Source: Haloarcula marina (lineage in GTDB: Archaea; Halobacteriota; Halobacteria; Halobacteriales; Haloarculaceae). From it: a stretch of 64,000 nucleotides of DNA. Within the stretch, counting starts at the first letter, position 1, and every line of letters begins with the position of its first letter. The DNA lies in NCBI RefSeq assembly GCF_024218775.1, contig NZ_CP100404.1, forward strand, positions 1,302,001 through 1,366,000. The letters run 5' to 3'. This document shows positions 42,186-50,605 of this stretch, piece after piece. A model generated the notes under the pieces. It worked only from the letters and a program-made list of their open reading frames with translations, made no database searches and had not been told where the DNA came from. The position numbers were made by a program, and so were the translations under genes.

Positions 42186-42199
42186 TGCCTACATAGGCA
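42186..42199. promoter_or_regulatory. Inverted repeat upstream of gdhA
   Basis: TGCCTACATAGGCA has perfect 6-bp arms TGCCTA/TAGGCA separated by CA and embeds the CTACATAG element also found at 42134. It lies 55-68 nt upstream of the gdhA start, in front of the TTTTC/TACCCTTTTCA-like box. A regulator of glutamate metabolism (for example an Lrp-type protein) could bind here. Confidence 0.4.
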
Positions 42200-42228
42200 G
42201 GCGCTTCGTCACTCGGTTTCCGGCCTCG

Positions 42229-42345
42229 CTAGTCGCCCGCGAACACCTCGTCGGCGTCGTAGTCGACACGGGCCAGCGTCGAGTGCGGGCGACCGTCCGG
42301 TAACATCGGTACCACGCGAGCGAACGTGAAATCGTCCGCCGGGTC
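42229..42345 (-). pseudogene. Remnant of a PPOX-class split-barrel gene (first strands only)
   Basis: The minus strand reads FARVVPMLPDGRPHSTLARVDYDADEVF and then stops at 42229. This is the signature start of PPOX/F420-type proteins (FAxVATLxPDGxPHxTPVWVDYD), but the protein ends after two strands and no start codon upstream in this frame is convincing. It begins inside the end of the CitE gene. It looks like a truncated gene remnant rather than a functional peptide. Confidence 0.42.
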
Positions 42346-42347
42346 GG

Positions 42348-43181
42348 TCAGGACCAGTCGACGCCAGCGCGGTCCAGCACCCGTTCGGCCTGTCGAATCT
42401 GTGGTGCGTCTATCATCTCGCCGTCGACGACGAACACGCCGCCGTCGGCCTCGTCGCGGGCTGACAGAATTCGGGTGGCCCACTCGATGCGCTCGGCGTC
42501 CGGCGTGAACACCTCGTTGATGACCGTCGCCTGCGCGGGGTGGATAGCGAGTTTCCCGTCGTAACCCAACTGACGCGCCCGCTCTGCCTCTCGACGGAGG
42601 CCGTCGTGGTCGGTGAAGTTCGGAAAGTGCGTGTCGACGGGCGTCACCCCCGAGGCTCGTGCGGCGAGGACGACGTGTTGACGGGCGTGTTCGACCTCGT
42701 TCCCCTCCGTGGTTCGGGTCGCGCCGATGTCGCCCGCGAGGTCCTCGGCCCCGAACAGGAGGGCGTCCGTCGGGTCGGCGGCCGCGATTTCCTCGGCGTG
42801 CAGGACACCCGCTGCGGACTCGACGAGCGCCAGTATCGGGCAGTCGATACCTACCTCGGCCGCGAGGGCCGCGAGCGAACGCACGTCTTCGCCGGTTCGC
42901 GTCTTCGGGAGCATGAGGGAGTCCGGGTGTGGGCCGTCCGCGAGTTCGGCCACGTCGTCGGCCGCCTCCCCGTCGACGGAGTTGACGCGCACGCACACCT
43001 CACAGTCGGCGGGGAGCACGTCGGACAGCGCCGCCCGAACCGTCTCGCGGGCCGCCGCCTTCGCGTCCGGGACGACGGCGTCTTCGAGGTCGAAGACGAC
43101 CACGTCGGCGTCGCTCGTCGGCGCCTTCCGGAGTTTCGCCGGGTCGTCGCCGGGCGCGAACAGGATGCTTCTCCGGGCCAT
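42348..43181 (-). CDS. CitE-like HpcH/HpaI-family CoA lyase (malyl-CoA/methylmalyl-CoA lyase type)
   Basis: 277 residues. MARRSILFAPGDDPAKL starts the TIM barrel. Conserved elements are VVFDLEDAVVPDAK (metal/CoA region), VCVRVNSVDGE, LMLPKTRTGEDV, ILALVESAAGVLHAEEIA and LLFGAEDLAGDIGAT, all in the CitE family order. Members cleave malyl- or beta-methylmalyl-CoA, citramalyl-CoA, or citryl-CoA. The specific reaction is not decided by sequence. Glutamate dehydrogenase lies next to it and a MaoC-like hydratase is divergent, a context loosely like that of the haloarchaeal methylaspartate cycle; this is inference. Confidence 0.82.
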   Translation of the reverse strand: MARRSILFAPGDDPAKLRKAPTSDADVVVFDLEDAVVPDAKAAARETVRAALSDVLPADCEVCVRVNSVDGEAADDVAELADGPHPDSLMLPKTRTGEDVRSLAALAAEVGIDCPILALVESAAGVLHAEEIAAADPTDALLFGAEDLAGDIGATRTTEGNEVEHARQHVVLAARASGVTPVDTHFPNFTDHDGLRREAERARQLGYDGKLAIHPAQATVINEVFTPDAERIEWATRILSARDEADGGVFVVDGEMIDAPQIRQAERVLDRAGVDWS

Positions 43182-43265
43182 AGCGGGGAGTTCGACGCGA
43201 ACGCACGTAAGTCTCCGGCGGTGGCGGCCCCCATCGCTAAGGAGCGGGACCGCGTCCTCGCGTCC

Positions 43266-43715
43266 ATGACCGGTCTGTACTTCGAGGAGTTCACCGAGGG
43301 CGAGACCATCCGCCACGAGAAGCGCCGGACGATAAGCGAGAGCGACAATCAACGCTTCTGCGATTTGACCATGAACCAGCAACCGCTCCATCTGGACGCC
43401 GAGTTCGCGAGCGAGACGCAGTTCGGCGAGCGGGTGGTCAACGGTCTCTACACCATGTCGCTGGCCGTCGGCCTCACCGTCCCCGACACGACGGACGGAA
43501 CCATCGTCGCGAACCTCGCGTACGACGACGTGGAACACCCCGCGCCGGTGTTCCACGGCGACACCGTCCGTGCAGAGACGACGGTGACGAACACCCGACT
43601 CACCAGCGACGAGGAGCGCGGCGTCGTCACGATGCGCGTCGACGTGTTCAAACAGGACGACACGCTCGTCTGCTCGTTCGAGCGGACGGCGCTGGTCGAA
43701 CGCCGACCGGCGTAA
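43266..43715 (+). CDS. MaoC-like enoyl-CoA hydratase/dehydratase
   Basis: 149 residues with a hot-dog fold. FEEFTEGETIRHEKRRTISESDNQRFCDLTMNQQPLHLDAEFA contains the catalytic D/H pair of the MaoC family (N-x-x-P-L-H-L-D). GERVVNGLYTMSLAVGL is the substrate-side helix. It is a single hot-dog domain, half the size of two-domain mesaconyl-CoA hydratases, so it is not automatically that enzyme. It is divergent from the CitE-like gene with an 84-nt spacer, and the two may share a promoter region. Confidence 0.85.
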   Translation: MTGLYFEEFTEGETIRHEKRRTISESDNQRFCDLTMNQQPLHLDAEFASETQFGERVVNGLYTMSLAVGLTVPDTTDGTIVANLAYDDVEHPAPVFHGDTVRAETTVTNTRLTSDEERGVVTMRVDVFKQDDTLVCSFERTALVERRPA

Positions 43716-43766
43716 CGCCGCCCTCGTCACTGCGTTTTATTGCCGCCCCCGGCGATATCCGCGACG

Positions 43767-44612
43767 ATGCCCGCCCCCGATAGGTCCCGTCTCGCACGGT
43801 TCGTGGTCGCCCTCTTGGCGCTCGCCGCCGCCGTCGTCGCCGTCTCGCTGGTTACCGGGATTCGACTGGTCGCGCTCGCGCCCGTCTACATGTTCACGCC
43901 GATGGTCGCCGCGTTCGTCGCCACGCTCACGACCGGCGTCTCGCCGTCGACGGTTGGCTTGCGTGTCGGCCGCCCGACGTGGCTCGCCGTCGCCGCCCTC
44001 CTCTCGCTCCCGCTTGTCGCGCTGACGCTCGCCCTCTCGCTGGCCATCCCCGGTGTCGCGTTCGACCCGAGCGCGAACCCGCTTCCCGGGGTCGCCCTCC
44101 CTGGCGGCGTTCTTGGCCTGCTGGTGACGCTCGCTATCGCGCTCGCCGCAGGGGTCACGATAAACGCCGCCTTCGCCTTCGGTGAGGAGTTCGGCTGGCG
44201 CGGCTATCTCCTGTGGGAACTCGCGCCGCTCGGCTTCTGGAAGGCGTCGGGCCTCATCGGCGTCTGCTGGGGTCTGTGGCACGCGCCCGTCATCCTCGAC
44301 GGCTACAACTTTCCCTCGTTTCCGCTGGTCGGCGTCGGGATGATGGTGCTCGCCTGCGTCGCGTTCTCGCCGCTGTACACCTACGTCGTCCTCCGCGCGA
44401 GGTCGGTGCTGGCCGCCGCGTTCCTCCACGGCGTATTCAACGCCTCGGCCGGGTTCGTGTTCGTCTACGCGACCACCGAGAGCGCGGTCCTCCGCCAACT
44501 GGTCGCCAGTTCCGTCGGCCTCGCCAGCGTCGTCGCGTTCGCCGTCGGGACGGGGGTCGTGGTCGCCCGCGGCGTCCCGACGCTGGACCGGGCCGCCGTC
44601 GAGGGTCGATAA
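43767..44612 (+). CDS. CPBP-family intramembrane metalloprotease (CAAX-protease-like)
   Basis: 281 residues with seven to eight hydrophobic helices. The family motifs are present: EEFGWRGYL (EExxxR), GLWHAPVIL (second motif histidine) and LHGVFNAS (third, HxxxN). These residues form the zinc/catalytic site of the ABI/CPBP family. Targets could be prenylated or membrane-anchored proteins; some members are only scaffolds. The gene is convergent with the carboxyltransferase gene and ends 6 nt before its stop. No partner is suggested by the neighbours. Confidence 0.85.
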   Translation: MPAPDRSRLARFVVALLALAAAVVAVSLVTGIRLVALAPVYMFTPMVAAFVATLTTGVSPSTVGLRVGRPTWLAVAALLSLPLVALTLALSLAIPGVAFDPSANPLPGVALPGGVLGLLVTLAIALAAGVTINAAFAFGEEFGWRGYLLWELAPLGFWKASGLIGVCWGLWHAPVILDGYNFPSFPLVGVGMMVLACVAFSPLYTYVVLRARSVLAAAFLHGVFNASAGFVFVYATTESAVLRQLVASSVGLASVVAFAVGTGVVVARGVPTLDRAAVEGR

Positions 44613-44618
44613 CCGCGC

Positions 44619-46364
44619 TCAGAGAATCGTGCCGTGTTTCTTCTGTGGCCGGTCCTTCTCCACGTCCTCGTACATCTCGAACCGGGCGGCCAGTTCCGCC
44701 CGCAGGTCGCTCGGCGGGACGATTTCGTCGATGACCACTTCGCTCGCCATGCGGTGTACGTCGATGTCCTCGCGGTAGGACTCTCGGAGTTCGCGCTCGC
44801 GCTCGGCCCGTTCGTCGGGGTCCTCGATGGCGTCGAGTTTGTTCGCGTAGACGGCGTTGATGGCCGCCTCCGGCCCCATGATGGCGATTTCGCCGCTCGG
44901 GAGCGCCAGCGTCGCCTCGGGGTCGTAGGCCGGGCCGGACATGGCGTAGATGCCCGCACCGTAGGCCTTCCGGACGACGACACATTGCTTGGGGACGGTG
45001 GCCGAGGAGGTGGCGTAAATCATCTTCTTGCCCGCTTCGAGGATGCCCTCCTTCTCGACGCTGGACCCGGCCATGAACCCCGGCGTGTCACAGAGATACA
45101 GCAGGGGGACGTTGAACGCGTCGCACTTCCAGACGAACTCGGCGGCCTTCCGCGCCGAGTCGGGGAAGATTGCCCCCGCGCGCTGGGCGGGTTGGTTGGC
45201 GACGACGCCCACGGTGCGGCCGTCGACGCGGGCGAACCCGGTGAGAATCTCTTTGCCGTATTCCGGTTGTAGCTCGAAGAACGACTCGCCGTCGACGACG
45301 CGCTCTATCACCCGGTGCATGTCGTAGCCTTTGTTCGGTTCCTGCGGGACGACGGCGTCGAGGCCGTCGGGAGATTTGGCGGGTGCGACCGTCTCCGCTC
45401 TGGGCGGTCGCTCGTCGCAGTTGTCCGGGAGGTACGTCAGCAAGTCTGCGACCAGTTCGCGGGCGTGCTCCTCGTCGTCGGCCACGAGGTCGGCGCTCCC
45501 CGAGTGCCGGGCGTGCACGTCCGGGCCGCCCAGCGTTTCGAGGTCGATGTCCTCGCCGGTGACCATCTCGACCATTCGCGGCGAGGCGATTGCGAGCGCA
45601 CTCATTCCCCGGACCATCACGGTGAAATCCGAGAAGACGGGCGTGTAGGCCGCACCGGCGATACAGGGGCCGTAGAGGACGCAAATCTGCGGGACTGCGC
45701 CGGAGAGAATCGAGTGGTTGTAGTAGAACTTCCCGATGCCCTCCCGGTTGGCGAAGAAGCCCCGCTGTTGGTCGATGCGGCCGCCCGAGGAGTCCACGAG
45801 GTAGAGCGCGGGGCGACCGGACTTCAGGGCGCGCTGTTGGAGACGGATGAACTTCTCGACGCCGCGTTCGGCGACCGACCCGGCCTTCACGGTGAAGTCG
45901 TTGGCGGCGACGTGGACCTTCCGGCCATCCAGCGTCCCCGCCCCCGCGACCATTCCGTCGGCGGGGAGTCGGTCGTCGGTGTCCTCGCCGTACCAGCTAT
46001 CGAAGTTGGCGAACCGGCCGTCCTCGAAGTCGAGGCCGTCCTCGCCGAACCACAGTTCGAGGCGGTCCCGGACGAACAGTTTCCCCTGGTCGGCCAGTCG
46101 CTCGCGGTACTTCTCGGGGCCGCCGCGCTCGATGTCGGCGATTTCCTCGCGGAGACGCTTCTCGCGGTCGGTCGGTCCGAGGTCCTCGGCCGCGGCGACG
46201 CCGTCGGCGTCGGTATCGTCGACTTCGAGGACTTCCCGGACGAGTGTCGGTTCGTCGCTGTCGCCGACGTACACTTCGACGGTTTCGCCGACGTGTTCGG
46301 CGACGGCGGCGGCGATGGCCGACGCCTCCTCACGGCTGGCGCCCTTCGCGATACGGACCTTCAT
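44619..46364 (-). CDS. Biotin-dependent acyl-CoA carboxylase carboxyltransferase subunit with an epsilon-like N-terminal extension
   Basis: 581 residues. From about residue 85 the typical carboxyltransferase starts. It contains DSSGGRIDQQRGFF, YGPCIAGAAYTPVFSDF, GGPDVHARHSGSADLV, RIVG-like domain with NQPAQRAGAIFPDSARKAAEF, and LCDTPGFMAGSSVEKEGILEAGKKMI. Residues 1-50 (VRIAKGASREEASAIAAAVAEHVG) look like the small epsilon/PccX subunit of acyl-CoA carboxylases. It would transfer CO2 from biotin to propionyl-CoA or acetyl-CoA; the biotin carboxylase is not in this window. A TATA-like GATAAT lies around 46412-46421 on the minus strand. Confidence 0.88.
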   Translation of the reverse strand: MKVRIAKGASREEASAIAAAVAEHVGETVEVYVGDSDEPTLVREVLEVDDTDADGVAAAEDLGPTDREKRLREEIADIERGGPEKYRERLADQGKLFVRDRLELWFGEDGLDFEDGRFANFDSWYGEDTDDRLPADGMVAGAGTLDGRKVHVAANDFTVKAGSVAERGVEKFIRLQQRALKSGRPALYLVDSSGGRIDQQRGFFANREGIGKFYYNHSILSGAVPQICVLYGPCIAGAAYTPVFSDFTVMVRGMSALAIASPRMVEMVTGEDIDLETLGGPDVHARHSGSADLVADDEEHARELVADLLTYLPDNCDERPPRAETVAPAKSPDGLDAVVPQEPNKGYDMHRVIERVVDGESFFELQPEYGKEILTGFARVDGRTVGVVANQPAQRAGAIFPDSARKAAEFVWKCDAFNVPLLYLCDTPGFMAGSSVEKEGILEAGKKMIYATSSATVPKQCVVVRKAYGAGIYAMSGPAYDPEATLALPSGEIAIMGPEAAINAVYANKLDAIEDPDERAERERELRESYREDIDVHRMASEVVIDEIVPPSDLRAELAARFEMYEDVEKDRPQKKHGTIL

Positions 46365-46476
46365 ACCACACCACACGACCCCCGGCACCACAGTAGTTGC
46401 CCCCGACGGAGCGCGATTATCAGCGTTCGAAATGTCGCCGGGCCATTGATAACCGCCGCTGGGGTAGTGAGGGGAG

Positions 46477-48522
46477 ATGAGCGCCGCCAGCGCGGAACGC
46501 CGACAGTCGACGGGACGCGGACGGGTCGCGGGCCGTCGTCTCCTCGCAGTCGCGCTGTTCTGTGCGCTGGCCGTCCTCGCGTCGGGCACCGTCGCCGCGG
46601 CGGACACCGAGGCACCCGAGTTCGGGAACGCGACGAAGGGCAACGCCACGACCATCCACGTGACCGTCTACGACAACGGGACGCTCGACACTGGCAGTAT
46701 CGCCGCCGCCGACTTCGTCACGACCCGCGGAACCGTCGAGAACATCTCGGTCGCCGACATCGACGCCGGAGAGAACCGCACCGGCGCGCGCGTCTCGCTG
46801 TACCTCGCAGAACGCCTGAACGCGAACAACGTCACGGTCGGGATTCGGAGCGCCGGGGGCATCGCCGACACCGCCGGGAACAAACTCAGGGACGGGACGG
46901 TTACCGTCTCCGGTATGGACACGGTGACGCCGAGATACCGGTCGTTCGAGATACGGCGGGTCAACGCCTCGACCGTCGAGATTCGCGCGGCGGTGAACGA
47001 ACCCCTCGACGGCCTCTCGGTCAGCATCGGCGGTCCGGTCACCGACCGCCTGAACCGCTCGGACTTCACCGAATCGGTCGGCGACGCCGTCGTCTACACG
47101 GCCCGCTACACGTTCCCCGAGGAAGGGGCGTACCCGATACTGTGGCTGAACGCGACCGACCGGTACGGCAACACCGTCAAACTCTCTCGCCTCCGCTCGT
47201 TCCGGTACGACGGGTCCGCGCCGAACGTCACGCTCGAAGGGCCGACCAACGCGACGGTCGGCGAGACGCTGAACTTCACGGCGCGCAACTCCACCGACGA
47301 GCAGGGTATCGACCGCTACCGATGGCGCATCGACGGCGGCACGCTGTTGCCGGGTCCGTCGATTCAGGTGGCCTTCGCCACGCCGGGGGCCCACGAAGTC
47401 GCCGTCGAGGCGACCGACCCGTTCGGCAACGCGGCCACGGCGGCCCGGACGGTGACGGTGACCCGCGACGGTGACGCGTCCGGACTGAACGTCAGCCAAC
47501 CGAACGCCACCACCGCCTCGACGACCGTCGTCGGGACCGGATTCGCCCAGCGAATCACCGCTCCGAACGACTCGCTCGTCACCACTGCGAACGCCTCGCT
47601 GGACCGCGTGACAGTGACGCTCCCGGCCAACGAGACGGTCCCACTGACCGTTCGGGCGCGCAACCGGACGCCGTTCTCGTTCCTGACCGTGACGGGCGAC
47701 GCCGGTCTCGCGACGTTCGCCGTCGACCACGGCGGCGTCCCGGTCGACCGCGCGACGTTCACGTTCACCGTTCCGCGGCCCGCGCTGAACGGGGCGTCGC
47801 CGTCGGCGGTGACGCTCTATCGGGACGACGACGGGTGGTCGGCGCTCGACACGGCCGTCGTCAGTCGGAACGAGACGCGGGTCGTCTATCAGGCGTCCTC
47901 GCCGGGTCTCTCGCGGTTCGCCGTCGGCGTCGGGGACGGGGCTGACGCGCGGCCGACCGAGACGGCGACCGAAACGCCGGTGCCGACTCGGACACCCGTG
48001 GAAAACGAGACGGCGACCGCTACCGAGAGCGAGGCGGAGTCGGCCGAGTCCGGCGGGGACGCGCAGGCGGCGTCCGAGTCCCAGTCGACGGGAACGCCGG
48101 ACATCGAAGTCACCAACGTCACGGCCGAACCCGATTCGCTCGCCGTCGGCGACAGCGTCGTCCTGACCGTCGAAGTCACGAACGACGGGACCGCGACGGG
48201 CGACTATCTGGTGGGTGTCTTCCTCAACGACAGCACGCTCGCGACGCGTGAGGTGACCGTCCCCGCCGGGGAGACGCGGACGACGGAGTTCTCGCGGGAA
48301 CTCGACGACAGCGGGCCGCTGGAAGTGGGAACGACGCGCGTCGCCAACGTCACCGGCGGTGGGGGATTCTCGCTGCCGTCCCTCGGCGCGCCGTCGGGAC
48401 TACCGAACCCGCTGTCGCTGTGGCCCAGCGGTATCGTTGGAACGATACTCGGCGCAGTCGTGGGACTGGTCGTGGTCGTCTACGGCATTCTAAAAGCGCT
48501 GGCTATCTATCTCGGTTACTGA
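46477..48522 (+). CDS. Large secreted surface protein with PGF-pre-PGF domain, CARDB-like domain and C-terminal membrane helix
   Basis: 681 residues. A signal peptide (about 22-43) is followed by Ig-like and PKD-like repeats (NTTIHVTVYDNG, YPILWLNATDRYGN, APNVTLEGPTNATVGETLNF) with many N-x-T/S glycosylation sites. Residues about 425-490 (VDRATFTFTVPRPALNGASPS, then VTLYRDDDGWSAL and SRFAVGV) match the PGF-pre-PGF type. A Thr/Glu-rich linker is followed by a CARDB-like repeat (DSLAVGDSVVLTVEVTNDGTATGDY). The C-terminus is a membrane helix without a PGF-CTERM box, ending IYLGY. It is likely a cell-surface adhesin or scaffold. It overlaps the FBPase stop by 7 nt. Confidence 0.8.
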   Translation: MSAASAERRQSTGRGRVAGRRLLAVALFCALAVLASGTVAAADTEAPEFGNATKGNATTIHVTVYDNGTLDTGSIAAADFVTTRGTVENISVADIDAGENRTGARVSLYLAERLNANNVTVGIRSAGGIADTAGNKLRDGTVTVSGMDTVTPRYRSFEIRRVNASTVEIRAAVNEPLDGLSVSIGGPVTDRLNRSDFTESVGDAVVYTARYTFPEEGAYPILWLNATDRYGNTVKLSRLRSFRYDGSAPNVTLEGPTNATVGETLNFTARNSTDEQGIDRYRWRIDGGTLLPGPSIQVAFATPGAHEVAVEATDPFGNAATAARTVTVTRDGDASGLNVSQPNATTASTTVVGTGFAQRITAPNDSLVTTANASLDRVTVTLPANETVPLTVRARNRTPFSFLTVTGDAGLATFAVDHGGVPVDRATFTFTVPRPALNGASPSAVTLYRDDDGWSALDTAVVSRNETRVVYQASSPGLSRFAVGVGDGADARPTETATETPVPTRTPVENETATATESEAESAESGGDAQAASESQSTGTPDIEVTNVTAEPDSLAVGDSVVLTVEVTNDGTATGDYLVGVFLNDSTLATREVTVPAGETRTTEFSRELDDSGPLEVGTTRVANVTGGGGFSLPSLGAPSGLPNPLSLWPSGIVGTILGAVVGLVVVVYGILKALAIYLGY

Positions 48523-49394
48523 CCGACCGAGCGTTCGAGTCGGTCGATGAGGGCGGCGTTCCCGAGGTGGAGGGGAACTCGCTCGTGGAGTTCGTCGGGC
48601 GTTATATCGAGCAGCGACTGCGTGCCGTCAGAGGACTGTCCGCCCGCCGCCTCGATGACGTAGGCCATCGGTTGGCCCTCGAACTGGAGGCGGAGTTTGC
48701 CGTCGGGACTGGAGTCGAGCGCCGGGTACGCGAAGATGCCGCCGTAGGTGAGTATCTGGTTGATGTCGGCGATCATCGCCCCGCCGTAGCGGAGTTTCAG
48801 TTCGTGGCGAATCTCCTCTGCGAACGGCTGGAACTCGTCGGTCCACGAGTCGACGCCGCCGCCGAACCCGAACACCGTCGGGTCTTCGGGGATGGTCACG
48901 TCGTCGTTGACGAGGCGTTTGTCGCCGTCTTCGAGGATGTACTCCTTCACGCGGCCGTCGCGGGCGACGACCATCGAGGTGACGGGGCCGTAGATGACGA
49001 ACCCCGCGGCGAGGAGGTTCCGGCCGCTGGTCGGCGGCCGCTCGCTGTAGATGCCGAAGATGGTTCCCATCCCGCTGTTGGGTTCGAGGTTCGAGGACCC
49101 GTCGAGGGGGTCCATCGCGACGTGGAAGCGGCCGTCGCTGGTCGCGAGCGTCTCGCGTTCCTCGCTGGCGTAGGTGGCGACGCCGTCGATGCCGAGGACG
49201 CGCGCCTCGAACAGTTCGTCGGCGCGCACGTCGGCGGCGAGTTGCTCGTCGCCGCTGGGGTTGACGGTGCCGCTGTGTTCACGTTCGGTGGCGATGGCCG
49301 TGCGAACGTCGGCGGTGGTGGCTGCGATGGTGTCGATGACCTGTGCGACGGTTCGGTCGGCCTGCGTGGCCGAAGCGTCGAGTGATTTGCTCAT
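48516..49394 (-). CDS. fbp: Class I fructose-1,6-bisphosphatase
   Basis: 292 residues. The metal and substrate residues are in VAMDPLDGSSNLEPNSGMGTIFGIYSE, the signature DPLDGSSNxxxNxxxGTI of class I enzymes, with GAMIADINQILTYGGIFAYP and the C-terminal Gly-rich QAAGGQSSDG-type end. It removes the 1-phosphate of fructose-1,6-bisphosphate in gluconeogenesis. ATG at 49394 follows the intergenic stretch. It is convergent with the surface-protein gene and divergent from the hydroxyacyl-CoA dehydrogenase. Confidence 0.92.
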   Translation of the reverse strand: MSKSLDASATQADRTVAQVIDTIAATTADVRTAIATEREHSGTVNPSGDEQLAADVRADELFEARVLGIDGVATYASEERETLATSDGRFHVAMDPLDGSSNLEPNSGMGTIFGIYSERPPTSGRNLLAAGFVIYGPVTSMVVARDGRVKEYILEDGDKRLVNDDVTIPEDPTVFGFGGGVDSWTDEFQPFAEEIRHELKLRYGGAMIADINQILTYGGIFAYPALDSSPDGKLRLQFEGQPMAYVIEAAGGQSSDGTQSLLDITPDELHERVPLHLGNAALIDRLERSVGQ

Positions 49395-49682
49395 TTATCG
49401 AGGGGTGCTGGGCGTCGTGGCCCGGCGGTAGTTGCGCGTGCGGTCCAGTATCGAGGTGACCCGCCGAGTGTCGGCCCAGTGTATCACGTACGCTCCGATT
49501 CACCCGCCCGGCATAAGTATCTTGTTGCTGACATTTACTACGGAGCGAGTGAATCCTTTGGAATCCGCGCTTTCTGGGGGTTAGGGTGTGTTACTGTTCC
49601 GCAAGCTCGAAAACGTATTCGAACGCTTACTATTACCGTCTCGGCGGCAGGCTTACACGAACGCCGACCGAACATTTCGGAT
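49395..49682. other. Longest gene-free stretch in the window: intergenic region between fbp and the hydroxyacyl-CoA dehydrogenase
   Basis: 288 nt with no convincing frame. It contains two AT-rich promoter-like sites: GCATAAGTATC around 49512-49522, and TTACTATTACC around 49627-49637. The second is about 45-55 nt before the ATG at 49683. GATTCAC (49498-49504) and GTGAATC (49550-49556) are 7-nt inverted matches around a 45-nt interval. A short transcript from the first TATA-like site is possible but unproven. Confidence 0.35.
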
Positions 49683-50543
49683 ATGCAACTCGAAGACATC
49701 GGCACGGTCGGCGTCGTCGGCGCGGGCACGATGGGCAACGGCATCGCGCAGGTGGCCGCGACGGCGGGCTACGACGTGGTGATGCGGGACGTCGAACAGC
49801 AGTTCGTCAGCGCGGGGTTCGACGCCATCGACCGGAGTCTCGACCGACTGGTGCGGAAGGAGGAACTGACGCAGGCCGAGGCCGACCGGGCGCGCGGGCG
49901 AATCGAGGGGACGACGGACCTCGCCGACCTGCGGGACGCCCACCTCGTCGTCGAAGCCGTCACCGAGGACATGGGCGTCAAGCAGTCCGTCTTCGGTGAC
50001 TTGGACGACACCTGCGGGCCCGAGACGGTGCTGGCGACCAACACAAGTACGCTCTCGATAACGACCATCGCCAGCGTCACCGACCGCCCGGACCGGGTGG
50101 TGGGCCTGCACTTCATGAACCCCGTGCCGGTGATGAAGGGCGTCGAAGTCGTTGAGGGCGAGAAGACCAGCGAAGAGACGCTGGCGCTCGGCCGCGCGTT
50201 CGCGCAAGCCGTCGGGAAGGAGACGTGGGACGCCGACGACAAACCCGGCTTCGTGGTCAACCGCATCCTCATGCCGTGGATAAACGAGGGCGTCCGGGCC
50301 TACGACGAGGGCATCGCGGGCAAGGCGGACATCGACCGCGGGATGACGCTCGGGACGAACGTCCCGATGGGGCCGCTGGAACTGGCCGACCACATTGGCC
50401 TCGACGTGGTGCTCGACGCCTCCGAGACGCTCCACGAGGAACTCGGCGACCGGTATCAGCCAGCCTATCTCCTCAAGCGGAAAGTCGCGGCGGGTGACCT
50501 CGGGAAGAAGACCGGCGCGGGCTTTTACGAGTACGAGCGATAG
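49683..50543 (+). CDS. 3-hydroxyacyl-CoA dehydrogenase
   Basis: 286 residues. The NAD-binding fold is VGVVGAGTMGNGIAQVAATAGYDVVMRD. The catalytic histidine lies in VVGLHFMNPVPVMKGVEVV, and the C-terminal dimerisation domain has GFVVNRILMPWINEGVRAYDEGIAGK. This is the classic form of the short, monofunctional enzyme that oxidises L-3-hydroxyacyl-CoA with NAD. A role in butyryl-CoA/PHB-type or beta-oxidation pathways is possible. ATG at 49683 (MQLEDIGTVG) gives the family-typical start. It is 62 nt upstream of an acyl-CoA dehydrogenase gene on the same strand, probably one unit. Confidence 0.92.
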   Translation: MQLEDIGTVGVVGAGTMGNGIAQVAATAGYDVVMRDVEQQFVSAGFDAIDRSLDRLVRKEELTQAEADRARGRIEGTTDLADLRDAHLVVEAVTEDMGVKQSVFGDLDDTCGPETVLATNTSTLSITTIASVTDRPDRVVGLHFMNPVPVMKGVEVVEGEKTSEETLALGRAFAQAVGKETWDADDKPGFVVNRILMPWINEGVRAYDEGIAGKADIDRGMTLGTNVPMGPLELADHIGLDVVLDASETLHEELGDRYQPAYLLKRKVAAGDLGKKTGAGFYEYER

Positions 50544-50605
50544 GGACAGCGGCCGTCGTCCCGCCCGTGCCGAACAGTAAAGGACGCCGCACGATACCTT
50601 CCACC

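Noticed and set aside
49498-49556. GATTCAC/GTGAATC inverted match as a structured RNA
   Set aside because: The arms are only 7 nt with a 45-nt gap and no further pairing was found; it may be chance, so it is mentioned only as part of the gap.
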